In this document: piece by piece, positions 8,749 through 15,836 of the stretch
Position numbering within the stretch: the first letter of the stretch is position 1
Layout: each line of letters starts with the position of its first letter
NCBI GenBank assembly: GCA_021443545.1
Contig: JABUTU010000089.1
Span: forward strand, 1 to 35,072
From: Marinilabiliaceae bacterium
Lineage (GTDB): Bacteria; Bacteroidota; Bacteroidia; Bacteroidales; Marinilabiliaceae
Direction of reading: 5' to 3'
Length of the DNA: 35,072 nt
Position numbers and translations under genes: made by a program
The notes under the pieces: generated by a model
The model's database searches: none
The model's input: only the letters and a program-made list of their open reading frames with translations
What the model was told of the DNA's origin: nothing

Positions 8749-10083
8749 TTAATTATTATTAGTGACCATAGATGTAATATTACCATCGGCGAGCATCGTT
8801 GTCATTGACTCACCTTGATGGATATCATGGATGCTTTTGATGAGATGCCCTTTAGCGTTGTACGAGAGAGAGAAACCGCGGTCGATGATGCTCTTAGGGT
8901 TGAGCGCTTCGATTTGTCGGAGGAGCATATCGGTACGTTGTCGCTCTGCATTGGTGCGTGCGGCTATGACATTTTCGAGGGAGCGATAAAGAGTTGCCAC
9001 TTGCTGACGGGTAGTGTTGATGTTGTTAAAGAGAGCCTGCGAGAGCATTTGGCGCATAGAGGAGCTCCTCATGGCGAGGCGGTCGACATACGACATGGCT
9101 GTCTGTCGCAACATCTGTTGCATACCTGCTGTGTAGTTCAGTTCATTATTGATTCGCAGCATAGCTATTTGACGCAGAGAGGTTCTCAGCTCCTCGATGA
9201 GCATCTGTTGTTTATGGTTATGACTGATTATGAAGTCGGCTGCAGCCGTTGGAGTCTTGGCACGTTGGAACGCCACGTAGTCGGCCACCGATGTATCCTG
9301 TTCGTGTCCGATGCCCGTTATGACGGGGAGCGGGAGCGTTGCGATGTATGTTGCGAGTGAGTAGTCGTCGAAGTACGTCAGGTCGTTTCCGGAGCCACCG
9401 CCACGGATGATGACGACGGCGTCGTAAGCCTCATCATCGTTGTCGAGGAGTGCCATCTCATCCATGATACGGCCGAGAGCGTTGATGACGGATTGTGGGG
9501 CGTTAGAGCCCTGCATGAGCGAGGGGAAGAGAGTTATTCTGATGTGCAGGCCGTATGGGTTATTCTCGATATGGTTGCAGAAGTCGCCATAGCCAGCAGC
9601 CGACTCGCTTGATATGACGGCGATATGGCGGATGACAGAGGGCAGAGAGAGGCGTTTCTGCATCTCCGTATAGCCCTCATTCTGCAGGCGTTTGATGGTT
9701 TCGCGTCGGATGCGTTCCTTCTCGCCAAGGGTGAAAGAGGCATCAATCATATCGACGACACCAGAGAGACCGTATAGCTCGTGGAACGACAGGTTGATGT
9801 GGACGAGCACCTTCATTCCTGAGACGAGATGCGTGCTGGTTTGCGCCTCAAAGAGAGGAATGATAAAGGAGGCTTGTTGGGCCCATATCATGCAGCGTAG
9901 GGAGGCTCGTGGGGCAGAGGCACCCTCATCGGTATCGGTCAGAGAGAAGTAGACGTGGTTGCGACATTTAAGGTCCTGTACCTCGCCAATGACCCACTCC
10001 GAGAAGTGCTGGCTATCAATCGCTTGCTTGACGCGAGCGAGAAACGCACTGAGACGAATGCCACTATTTTGCTGAGTAAACAT
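8749..10083 (-). CDS. xseA: Exodeoxyribonuclease VII large subunit
   Basis: The catalytic large subunit of exonuclease VII, which degrades single-stranded DNA together with XseB. The order of domains is normal: an N-terminal OB-fold (LSAFLARVKQAI, WVIGEV, about residues 8-105), the catalytic core with SSESAAGYGDF, VIIRGGGSGNDL and PVITGIGHEQDTSVADYVA then KTPTAAADF, a long coiled coil (about 300-400), and a C-terminal segment containing RGFSLS. I start at the ATG at 10083-10081; a TTG two codons upstream (10089) is also in frame. No xseB is recognisable downstream, where a MORN-repeat gene follows instead. It is the first gene of the long minus-strand cluster. Confidence 0.95.
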   Translation of the reverse strand: MFTQQNSGIRLSAFLARVKQAIDSQHFSEWVIGEVQDLKCRNHVYFSLTDTDEGASAPRASLRCMIWAQQASFIIPLFEAQTSTHLVSGMKVLVHINLSFHELYGLSGVVDMIDASFTLGEKERIRRETIKRLQNEGYTEMQKRLSLPSVIRHIAVISSESAAGYGDFCNHIENNPYGLHIRITLFPSLMQGSNAPQSVINALGRIMDEMALLDNDDEAYDAVVIIRGGGSGNDLTYFDDYSLATYIATLPLPVITGIGHEQDTSVADYVAFQRAKTPTAAADFIISHNHKQQMLIEELRTSLRQIAMLRINNELNYTAGMQQMLRQTAMSYVDRLAMRSSSMRQMLSQALFNNINTTRQQVATLYRSLENVIAARTNAERQRTDMLLRQIEALNPKSIIDRGFSLSYNAKGHLIKSIHDIHQGESMTTMLADGNITSMVTNNN

Positions 10084-10137
10084 TTCCAAATATTGAGATC
10101 ACAACCGACGAAGCATGAAACCACACCTAATCATGAG

Positions 10138-10168
10138 CGAAGTTACGATATTTAGGAAAAGAAAACAA
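10138..10168 (-). promoter_or_regulatory. Possible promoter of the xseA cluster
   Basis: On the minus strand a TTG at 10168-10166 is followed by a 20-base spacer and TAACTTCG at 10145-10138, one base from the TAnnTTTG -7 consensus. The distance to the xseA start codon is about 55 bases. It is the only candidate seen in the 123-base gap in front of the cluster. Confidence 0.35.
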
Positions 10169-10212
10169 CGAAAAAAGTTATATGACTTGAATGTTTGAAA
10201 ACGAAAAATTAC

Positions 10213-10847
10213 TTACACATACTCAGGCAATCGCCAGATCATATAGAGCGGAAGAGTGTATGTGTGAGTTTGCGCAACTAAGTTAAATCCAACGTTTTTC
10301 ATCGACACTTTGAAACCAAGTTCCGACTTGAATTTTTGACAAAACGACAAATAGGATTTTGCCTTAGTGTTCTCCTTGGCTTTTGCTTCAAGAGGAATTA
10401 TACGAGATCCATGCTGGAAAGGGAAATCCAATTCTGCAGAATTTTGTGAACGCCAAAAGTAGGGAGAGATTCCTAATTTCACCAATTCGTTCATCACGTA
10501 GTTTTCAGTGACCGCCCCTTTAAAGGTATGGTACATTCCAGATTCATTCCAAATTGCATCGATAGGAAGTCCAATTTTTGCACGCATAAGTCCAATGTCA
10601 GCCATATAAACCTTGAAATAGGAGTCGTCGGTGAAGCATGACAAAGGGATTCCGATATTAGTGGTTAATGTCAAACGATATATCATTCCTGCTCAAAGTT
10701 GATGTAGGCAGTGTTCTTGTAGTGAAGCCGTCCAAACTCATGTAATATTTATGTTTTCCCACATTGACGCACGCCTTTCACCATAAGCGGCTGTCGGTGT
10801 GACGATGTTTTCCATTCGAGAAGAAGCTTGATTATGTCGCGTTTCAT
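10213..10847 (-). pseudogene. Decayed AAA ATPase / DUF4143 gene
   Basis: Two pieces of one ATPase gene remain. The 5' piece starts at the ATG at 10847 and reads MKRDIIKLLLEW, then GVRQCGKT, a Walker A loop. An in-frame TAA interrupts it directly after the loop. The frame continues as LHEFGRLHYKNTAYINFEQE and ends in TGA near 10685. The 3' piece (10686-10213, 157 residues, in another frame) is the DUF4143 C-terminal half: CFTDDSYFKVYMADIGLM, AVTENYVMNEL, SAELDF and PLEAKAKEN, ending LPLYMIWRLPEYV. The roughly 200 residues between, including Walker B, are absent. The intact copy at 33168-34469 aligns with both ends (MKRDL, GARQVGKT, YVNFER; PLYLIWRLENI). So this copy carries a nonsense change, an internal deletion and a frame change. 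The 3' piece could still be translated from its own ATG, but would lack the ATPase. Confidence 0.85.
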
Positions 10848-10877
10848 ATTTGCCATACATCGCTTTGCTATATGGAG

Positions 10878-10938
10878 CAAATGCAATTATTCCCACCGAA
10901 AAATGCAAGTGTATTTGCATTTTACCCACCGAATAATG
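10878..10938 (-). promoter_or_regulatory. Promoter with 33-base-spaced direct repeats in front of the ATPase pseudogene
   Basis: Two copies of a motif reading CGGTGGG(T/A)A on the minus strand (plus-strand CCCACCG at 10892 and 10925) are exactly 33 bases apart. The copy nearer the gene lies between a TTG (10908-10906) and a TGCATTTG -7-like box (10885-10878), spaced 20 bases. The box is about 30 bases from the pseudogene ATG. The layout parallels those of the intact ATPases at 12.3 and 34.5 kb. Confidence 0.6.
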
Positions 10939-11023
10939 TAAAATGTCAATATAAAAATATAGTAGGTTATACGCAATTTTAGGAGAGTTCATGTAGGGAG
11001 GGGCGTTGTTAAGTAAAAATAAT

Positions 11024-11031
11024 TATCTTTG
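11024..11031 (+). promoter_or_regulatory. Possible -7 box for the NlpC/P60 gene
   Basis: TATCTTTG fits the Bacteroidetes -7 element TAnnTTTG and lies 33 bases before the TTG start codon. No convincing -33 element is seen at the usual distance; the nearest upstream TTG (11006) is only 15 bases away. Confidence 0.35.
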
Positions 11032-11063
11032 TTTTTCAGAGATTATAGGCAAAACGAACAGAC

Positions 11064-11669
11064 TTGGTTCTACGATACATCATACTGCTACTTTTTCTCT
11101 TGGGCTTAGTGCTCACCTCCTCGTGCAGGTCGCACAGAAGGAGCGGGCGCGTCACCACTGTTGACGTCAGAGATCTGGATAGGCTCAAGAGCACATCGGG
11201 GAAGAGCACATCGCAGAAGGGTGGGAGTGGCACAAAGAGTGCCACGACGGCTGATGCAGCTAAGAAGCTGGGTGTGGCGGTGACTTCGAGTGACAACCAG
11301 AAGCTCTATGCGACGGTAGCGGGGTGGATAGGGACGCCCTATAAGTATGGAGGAGCGAGCAAGAGTGGAGTCGACTGTTCGGGATTTGTGTATAGCGTCT
11401 ATAAGGAGGTTTATGGCAAGAGCTTGTCTCGACAGTCAAGTGCCATACTGGCGAATAACTGCACCTCCATATCCAAGTCGAAGCTACGTGAGGGCGATTT
11501 GGTATTCTTCCGCACCGACGGCAAGAAGAGCTCGACTCCCAATCATGTCGGCATATATCTGAAGAACGGCAAATTCGTACACGCCTCCACCTCTAATGGA
11601 GTCGTCGTGAATGACCTGGGACAGAACTACTACGTCAAGTCATTTCTGACAGGAGGAAGAGTCAAGTAG
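11064..11669 (+). CDS. NlpC/P60 (C40) cell-wall peptidase lipoprotein, TTG start
   Basis: A 201-residue putative gamma-D-glutamyl-L-diamino acid endopeptidase acting on peptidoglycan stem peptides. The catalytic domain occupies about residues 80-198 with Cys105 in GVDCSGFVY, His161 in NHVGIYLK and His173 in FVHAS. Before it are a lipoprotein signal (lipobox LTSSC, Cys21) and a Ser/Thr/Lys-rich low-complexity linker (about 40-75). The only possible start giving the whole signal peptide is TTG at 11064, because an in-frame TAG lies at 11046-11048 and no in-frame ATG precedes the catalytic domain. It is a monocistronic plus-strand gene between two ATPase loci. Confidence 0.92.
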   Translation: MVLRYIILLLFLLGLVLTSSCRSHRRSGRVTTVDVRDLDRLKSTSGKSTSQKGGSGTKSATTADAAKKLGVAVTSSDNQKLYATVAGWIGTPYKYGGASKSGVDCSGFVYSVYKEVYGKSLSRQSSAILANNCTSISKSKLREGDLVFFRTDGKKSSTPNHVGIYLKNGKFVHASTSNGVVVNDLGQNYYVKSFLTGGRVK

Positions 11670-11689
11670 GGGGGGAAATAAGAGTAAAT

Positions 11690-11752
11690 TTTGTCAATTT
11701 CTACCAAATTTTTTTTGCCGTTTTTGTCAATTTCCACCAAATTTTTGCCCAT
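11690..11752. repeat. Orphan direct repeat, 33-base period
   Basis: TTTTGTCAATTTC(T/C)ACCAAATTTTT occurs twice, with the GTCAATTT cores starting at 11693 and 11726, exactly 33 bases apart. The same spacing occurs in front of two of the DUF4143 ATPase loci in this window, but no ATPase gene is next to this copy. Confidence 0.85.
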
Positions 11753-12189
11753 TTGTATTATGTCGGTGAGATAAATGAGAAACTTGAAAAGGAGTGGTGA
11801 TTTATTGGAAGAGTGCAGCTAAATAGCTATGAATGTTTTGAAGTTTTGTATTTACATATAATGAAACTTATTGATTTTCAATAGCCTCTAATAGCAAGCT
11901 GACAGGTCGAAAACCGTCGTTGCATGAAATCATTGCAGATTTAGGATTTTTAATCTAGCTGTCGTAGAGATTTTCGGCGCCATTAGCGAGCGCAAAGACA
12001 AAGGGCTTAATTGAGCTTCACGCACTTTTAAATCGGTATGTTCAGTTTTTTTTACAACCGTGATTCTGATTTGATTCGTAGATTTTTGTTTTTACAAAAG
12101 TACTAAACATCTTAAATTCAAAATTTACAAAAACAGAGAAACCCTTGTTTTCCCATTTTTTATTGCCGTAATCCTTAGACTAAGCGATG

Positions 12190-12271
12190 GAGATTTGAGT
12201 AAAATTGCTTTGAGATTTGAGTAAAATTACTTTGAGATTTGAGTAAAATTACTTTGAGATTTGAGTAAAAT
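12190..12271 (+). repeat. 22-base tandem repeat (3.7 copies) at the ATPase promoter
   Basis: The unit GAGATTTGAGTAAAATTACTTT (given here as GAGATTTGAG then TAAAATTACTTT) begins at 12190, 12212, 12234 and 12256; the last copy is partial. The only variation is one A/G in copy 1. The final copy starts exactly within the -33 TTTG of the ATPase promoter, so the array would place identical sites on the same DNA face at two-turn intervals. Confidence 0.95.
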
Positions 12272-12283
12272 GTCTTAAATTTG
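12253..12283 (+). promoter_or_regulatory. Consensus Bacteroidetes promoter overlapping the 22-base repeats
   Basis: TTTG (12253-12256), a spacer of exactly 19 bases and TAAATTTG (12276-12283) match the -33/-7 consensus perfectly. The start codon of the ATPase is 27 bases downstream. The last repeat copy fills the -33 to -7 interval, so anything binding the repeats would probably interfere with RNA polymerase. Confidence 0.7.
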
Positions 12284-12310
12284 CGATGAAGTTAATGGGT
12301 TGAAAGAGAT

Positions 12311-13504
12311 ATGTTTAAACGTAAGTATTACGACATAATAAAGGCTCGGATAGAGGAAGAGCGCCTCAGCATTCAGGTGATTGCGGGACCGCGACAAGTG
12401 GGCAAGTCGACCGTGGTGTCGCAGGTATTGGAGGATTTAAAAATACCTTACCTGTCGGAGAGTGCAGATGCTGTTGACCCCGACAGGCCGGAATGGCTTT
12501 CCGACACTTGGGAAAATGCGCGAAACATCATGAAGCTGCGCAGGTACAATGAGTTTCTGATTGTCATAGATGAGGTACAGAAGTTGAATAACTGGAGCGA
12601 GTTTGTCAAAAGAGAATGGGATGCCGACACGCGCAACAAAACGAACATCAAGGTGGTTTTACTTGGTTCATCGCGTCTGCTGATAAAAAAGGGGCTGACC
12701 GAGTCGTTGGCGGGCCGATACGAGCTGATTAGGATGGGCCACTGGTCGTTTGAGGAGATGCGAGACGCATTTGGTTTTGACATCAACCAATATATCTACT
12801 TTGGAGGTTACCCGCAGGGAGCAAAATACAAGGGGAATGAAAAGCGATGGCGCGACTATATCAAATATTCCATCATAGAGCCGGTGGTCGCCAAGGATAT
12901 CCTTATGACCACAACCATATACAAACCTGCGTTGCTGAAACAGCTCTTTGAGCTTTCGTGCGACTATTCTGGGGAGATACTGTCGCTGACCAAGATGTTG
13001 GGGCAGCTCACCGATGCGGGCAATGTGACGACGCTATCGACCTACATAGAGCTGCTGAACGACAGTCAGGTGGTGACAAAGCTTCATAAGTATGCCAACG
13101 ACAATGCTCGGCGATTCAACTCCATCCCCAAGTACCAGGTGTATAACACAGCCTTGATGAGTGCCAATGCAGGAAGAGGCTTTGAGAAGGAGTTTACCGA
13201 CTCGAAACGTTGGGGGCGCTGGGTGGAGTCGGCTGTGGGAGCCTATTTGGTGAGCAATGCCGATGAATATGGGTATAAAGTTTATTATTGGAGGGAGAAT
13301 GACTATGAGGTTGATTTTGTCCTTGAGCGCAAGGGCGTGACGGTTGCCATAGAGGTGAAGAGTGGCAGGAGAAAAAGCAATGAGGGCATATCGGTTTTCA
13401 GCAAAAAATTTTCGCCCCGCATAGCTCTTGTCGTAGGCTCTGAGGCTTTGAGTGTGGAGGATTTTCTCACGACGAACTTAGGGGATTTGTTTGAGGATTT
13501 TTAG
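12311..13504 (+). CDS. AAA ATPase with DUF4143 C-terminal domain
   Basis: A 397-residue protein of the widespread P-loop ATPase family with an AAA_14 N-terminal domain and a DUF4143 C-terminal domain. Walker A is GPRQVGKS (26-33), Walker B is FLIVIDEVQ (82-90), and VVLLGSS is the sensor-1-like strand. The C-terminal domain contains YEVDFVLERKGVTVAIEVKSG, a D...ExK arrangement like PD-(D/E)XK nucleases, though activity for this family is not established. The length is near full size, and no frameshift is seen. The 22-base repeats lie directly upstream. Its sequence is clearly a different subfamily from the other two ATPase copies in the window. The cellular role is unknown; mobile or addiction-like behaviour is an inference. 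Confidence 0.9.
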   Translation: MFKRKYYDIIKARIEEERLSIQVIAGPRQVGKSTVVSQVLEDLKIPYLSESADAVDPDRPEWLSDTWENARNIMKLRRYNEFLIVIDEVQKLNNWSEFVKREWDADTRNKTNIKVVLLGSSRLLIKKGLTESLAGRYELIRMGHWSFEEMRDAFGFDINQYIYFGGYPQGAKYKGNEKRWRDYIKYSIIEPVVAKDILMTTTIYKPALLKQLFELSCDYSGEILSLTKMLGQLTDAGNVTTLSTYIELLNDSQVVTKLHKYANDNARRFNSIPKYQVYNTALMSANAGRGFEKEFTDSKRWGRWVESAVGAYLVSNADEYGYKVYYWRENDYEVDFVLERKGVTVAIEVKSGRRKSNEGISVFSKKFSPRIALVVGSEALSVEDFLTTNLGDLFEDF

Positions 13505-13806
13505 AGAAGCAAGCCATATTTTAAGCGAATGCGAATAGGTCAGACAAAGTGCCTGGCCAATCTTTTCCGTTACTCCCAATAAGAGTTGTATGCAAATGCA
13601 GAGGATAGTTTTAGTCTTGAGTTTTTGCGAAAAGTGGTAAAAAAGATGAGATTTCGCTAAAACTCGGGATGAAAAAAATGCTCAGTTGAGTTGTAATGAT
13701 ATAGCTTTATATTATTAGTGGATATAGCCCATATGGGAAAAAACAACTCAGGGTGCCCTCCTTTGCGGGGGGGCACCCTGTTTGGTTATGTGGGGGGAAA
13801 CTATCT
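13505..13806. other. 302-base spacer between convergent genes
   Basis: This spacer lies between the ATPase (plus) and uxaB (minus) stop codons. Apart from the terminator at 13749-13780 I see only AT-rich sequence without coding signs or recognisable RNA. Confidence 0.7.
13738..13780 (-). terminator. Rho-independent terminator of the uxaC-uxaB operon
   Basis: A perfect 10-base inverted repeat, CAGGGTGCCC (13749-13758) and GGGCACCCTG (13771-13780), encloses a 12-base loop. Read on the minus strand the stem is followed by GTTGTTTTTT, a proper U-tract. It lies 27 bases beyond the uxaB stop codon. It may also work weakly for the convergent ATPase gene. Confidence 0.88.
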
Positions 13807-15294
13807 TTAGAGTATGCTCTTGACGGTCTCGACCATCCCTTTGGTTGCAATTGAGTCGAGGAAGCCCTTGACCATAGCGGTGAGGCCTGGGATCTTGTTG
13901 AGGTCCTGTTTGCTCTCTTTCCAGATGATGTTGGTGGCACCGAGGACGCCCTCAGCGACCTTCTGCGTGTCGCCTGTTGCCCAGAGCTTCTTGAGGAGCT
14001 CCATAATATCCTGTGCGTCGTTAGGAACGATTTCGACACCGTCGGCGCGCTTACCACCCTTATAGTAGGTGATGATGGCAGCCAGACCGAGGACAAGTCC
14101 CTTAGGCAGTTCGCCCTTACGCTCGAGGTAGACCTTCAGACCGGGGAGGTCGCGCGTCTCGAACTTAGGGAATGAGTTGAGCATGATGCTGGTCACCTGG
14201 TGGTCGACATACGGGTTATTGAAACGTTCGAGGACGTCGGCGCCGAACTGACGGAGCTCAGCCATAGGCAGGTTGAGAGTCTCCATGAGCTCCTCGAACT
14301 GCACCTTATGGATGTACTTACCGATGACCTTATCGTTGCATGCGTCGCGTACTATGTTGATTCCCGAGAGGAATGCGACAGGCGAGAGGACGGTATGAGG
14401 GCCGTTGAGGAGAGTCACCTTACGTTCGTGGTAAGGCTTTTCGCTCTCGGCGATGAGGACATGCAGCCCGGCCTTGTCGGCAGGGAACTCCTTACGGAGA
14501 GCTGCGATGCTCATATTCTCAGGCTTCTCGATGACCCACAGGTGGAAGATCTCAGCTTGTACGACGAGGTTATCGGCATAGCCTACGCTCTTCTGGATGT
14601 TAGCGATATCCTTACGAGGGAAGCCCGGTACGATGCGGTCGACGAGAGTAGCGCAGACGTAGTTGTACTTAGTAAACCAGTTCTTGAAACCCTCGTAGTC
14701 CTTGCCGAAGTCGTTCTTCCAGAGTTCGATATACTTATAGATGCACTCCTTGAGGTGGTGACCGTTGAGGAAGATCAGCTCGCAGGGCATGATGATGAGG
14801 CCCTTCTTAGGGTTGCCGTTGAAGGTCTTATAGCGGCGGAAGAGGAGCTGGGTCAGCTTGCCTGGGTAGGAAGAGGCGGGAGCATCGGAGAACTTACATG
14901 AGTCGTCGAAAGTGATACCAGCCTCCGTCGTGTTGGAGATGACGAAGCGTATCTCTGGCTGGTCAGCGAGAGCCATGAAGGCAGCGTTCTGGCTGTAGGG
15001 GTTGAGAGCGCGGCTGATGACGTCGATACGGTCGAGAGAGTTGACAGCCTTACCGTTTTGGCGACCCTGAAGGTTGACGTGGTAGAGACAGTCCTGACCG
15101 TTGAGCCAGTCGACCATACCCTTCTCGATAGGCTGGCATACGACAACAGAGCCGTTGAAATTGGTGCTCTTGTTCATATTCCAGATAATCCAGTCGACGA
15201 AAGCGCGAAGGAAGTTACCCTCGCCGAATTGAATGATTTTCTCAGGAGCAACGCTCTTGGGAGCAGTACGCTTATTTAATGCGGGTAGTGCCAT
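13807..15294 (-). CDS. uxaB: Tagaturonate reductase (altronate oxidoreductase)
   Basis: A 495-residue NAD-dependent polyol-type dehydrogenase of the mannitol dehydrogenase family that reduces D-tagaturonate to D-altronate. Family marks are the N-terminal KIIQFGEGNFLRAFVDW, characteristic of UxaB; VISNTTEAGI; MPCELIFLNG; and the catalytic-region KVTLLNGPHT with the conserved Lys, Asn and His. The length agrees with UxaB. It is the last gene of the leftward hexuronate operon, just before the terminator. The next enzyme of the route, altronate dehydratase UxaA, is not encoded nearby. UxuB (fructuronate reductase) is a related alternative, but the N-terminal motif favours UxaB. Confidence 0.9.
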   Translation of the reverse strand: MALPALNKRTAPKSVAPEKIIQFGEGNFLRAFVDWIIWNMNKSTNFNGSVVVCQPIEKGMVDWLNGQDCLYHVNLQGRQNGKAVNSLDRIDVISRALNPYSQNAAFMALADQPEIRFVISNTTEAGITFDDSCKFSDAPASSYPGKLTQLLFRRYKTFNGNPKKGLIIMPCELIFLNGHHLKECIYKYIELWKNDFGKDYEGFKNWFTKYNYVCATLVDRIVPGFPRKDIANIQKSVGYADNLVVQAEIFHLWVIEKPENMSIAALRKEFPADKAGLHVLIAESEKPYHERKVTLLNGPHTVLSPVAFLSGINIVRDACNDKVIGKYIHKVQFEELMETLNLPMAELRQFGADVLERFNNPYVDHQVTSIMLNSFPKFETRDLPGLKVYLERKGELPKGLVLGLAAIITYYKGGKRADGVEIVPNDAQDIMELLKKLWATGDTQKVAEGVLGATNIIWKESKQDLNKIPGLTAMVKGFLDSIATKGMVETVKSIL

Positions 15295-15353
15295 TTTTTT
15301 GAAAAGAATTGGTGATAATAATTTTATTGTGATTATTGAAAGATATAAACATC

Positions 15354-15824
15354 TTACAGTTTGACCTTAAAGACGATTTTCTTGACATGCTTCTTCTCAG
15401 CCAGAGCTGTGCAAGGTGCGTGGAGGTCGCATGGCTCGAGGATAGCGGCTTCGCCCTTAGCGAGGTAGACGAACGACATCTGGCTGGACTTACAGAAGAA
15501 GATATCCTTCTCGTCGCTGTAGTCGATATCGCCCTCAGCCTTATTGAGGTCGCAGTAGCCGATATACTCACCGCCCTCGTGTATATACTGAACGTCAGCG
15601 TATTTACGATGACCCTCGAGGCGGGCGTCCTGGTGGAATTTGGTGTCGTACTCCTGGAAGATAGCCTTGATGCCGTCGGCTACGACGACCTCCTTCTTCT
15701 TGCCGGGAGCCACATCAGCGAAATGTTTGTCGAGGTCTTCGTTCTTGAGGAATTCGAAGACCTTGCCATATCTCTTAGGGCAACCCTGAGCTGCGAGGGT
15801 TGCAACAGATCCGAATATAGCCAT
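15354..15824 (-). CDS. YhcH/YjgK/YiaL (DUF386) family sugar-associated protein
   Basis: A 156-residue cupin-like protein of the YhcH/YiaL/EbgC family, typically coded within sugar-acid or sialic-acid catabolic operons. Signatures are FHQDARLEGHRKYADVQYIHEGGEYIGY, shown here only as the block from about residue 62 to 90, and the C-terminal LHAPC...VKKIVFKVKL. The His and Asp/Glu residues around EGHRKYADVQ are likely metal ligands. The family has been proposed to act as sugar mutarotases or isomerases, but the activity is not well defined. It lies between the transporter (12 bases) and uxaB (59 bases), so a role in uronate handling, such as anomer or epimer conversion, is a reasonable inference. 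Confidence 0.88.
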   Translation of the reverse strand: MAIFGSVATLAAQGCPKRYGKVFEFLKNEDLDKHFADVAPGKKKEVVVADGIKAIFQEYDTKFHQDARLEGHRKYADVQYIHEGGEYIGYCDLNKAEGDIDYSDEKDIFFCKSSQMSFVYLAKGEAAILEPCDLHAPCTALAEKKHVKKIVFKVKL

Positions 15825-15836
15825 TGATTGATATTA

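Larger units (their letters stand above)
11670..12310. other. 641-base AT-rich spacer without a recognisable gene
   Basis: The stretch between the NlpC/P60 gene and the second ATPase has stops in all frames and no conserved protein. It contains a 33-base-period direct repeat (11690-11752), a 13-codon frame from 11774, AT-rich sequence and a 22-base tandem repeat (12190-12271) at the ATPase promoter. Parts may be the remains of a lost gene, but I could not identify one. Confidence 0.7.

Noticed and set aside
10213-10686. A separate small gene for a DUF4143-only protein
   Set aside because: The matching 5' ATPase fragment with Walker A lies directly upstream on the same strand, so gene decay is the simpler reading, although translation of the 3' piece cannot be excluded.
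10738-10992. 84-residue frame MNSPKIAYNLL...
   Set aside because: It runs through the promoter repeats and the first part of the ATPase pseudogene in the wrong frame; the proper frame gives the Walker A motif.
11774-11815. 13-codon frame MRNLKRSGDLLEECS after the orphan repeat
   Set aside because: Too short and without homology I can see; noted only because of its place after a 33-base repeat pair.
14200-14901. 233-residue frame antisense to uxaB (and similar long antisense frames at 4913-5422, 15336-15827, 17306-18103 and 22889-23506)
   Set aside because: Their composition mirrors the codon pattern of the strongly recognisable genes on the opposite strand; no family motif is present.
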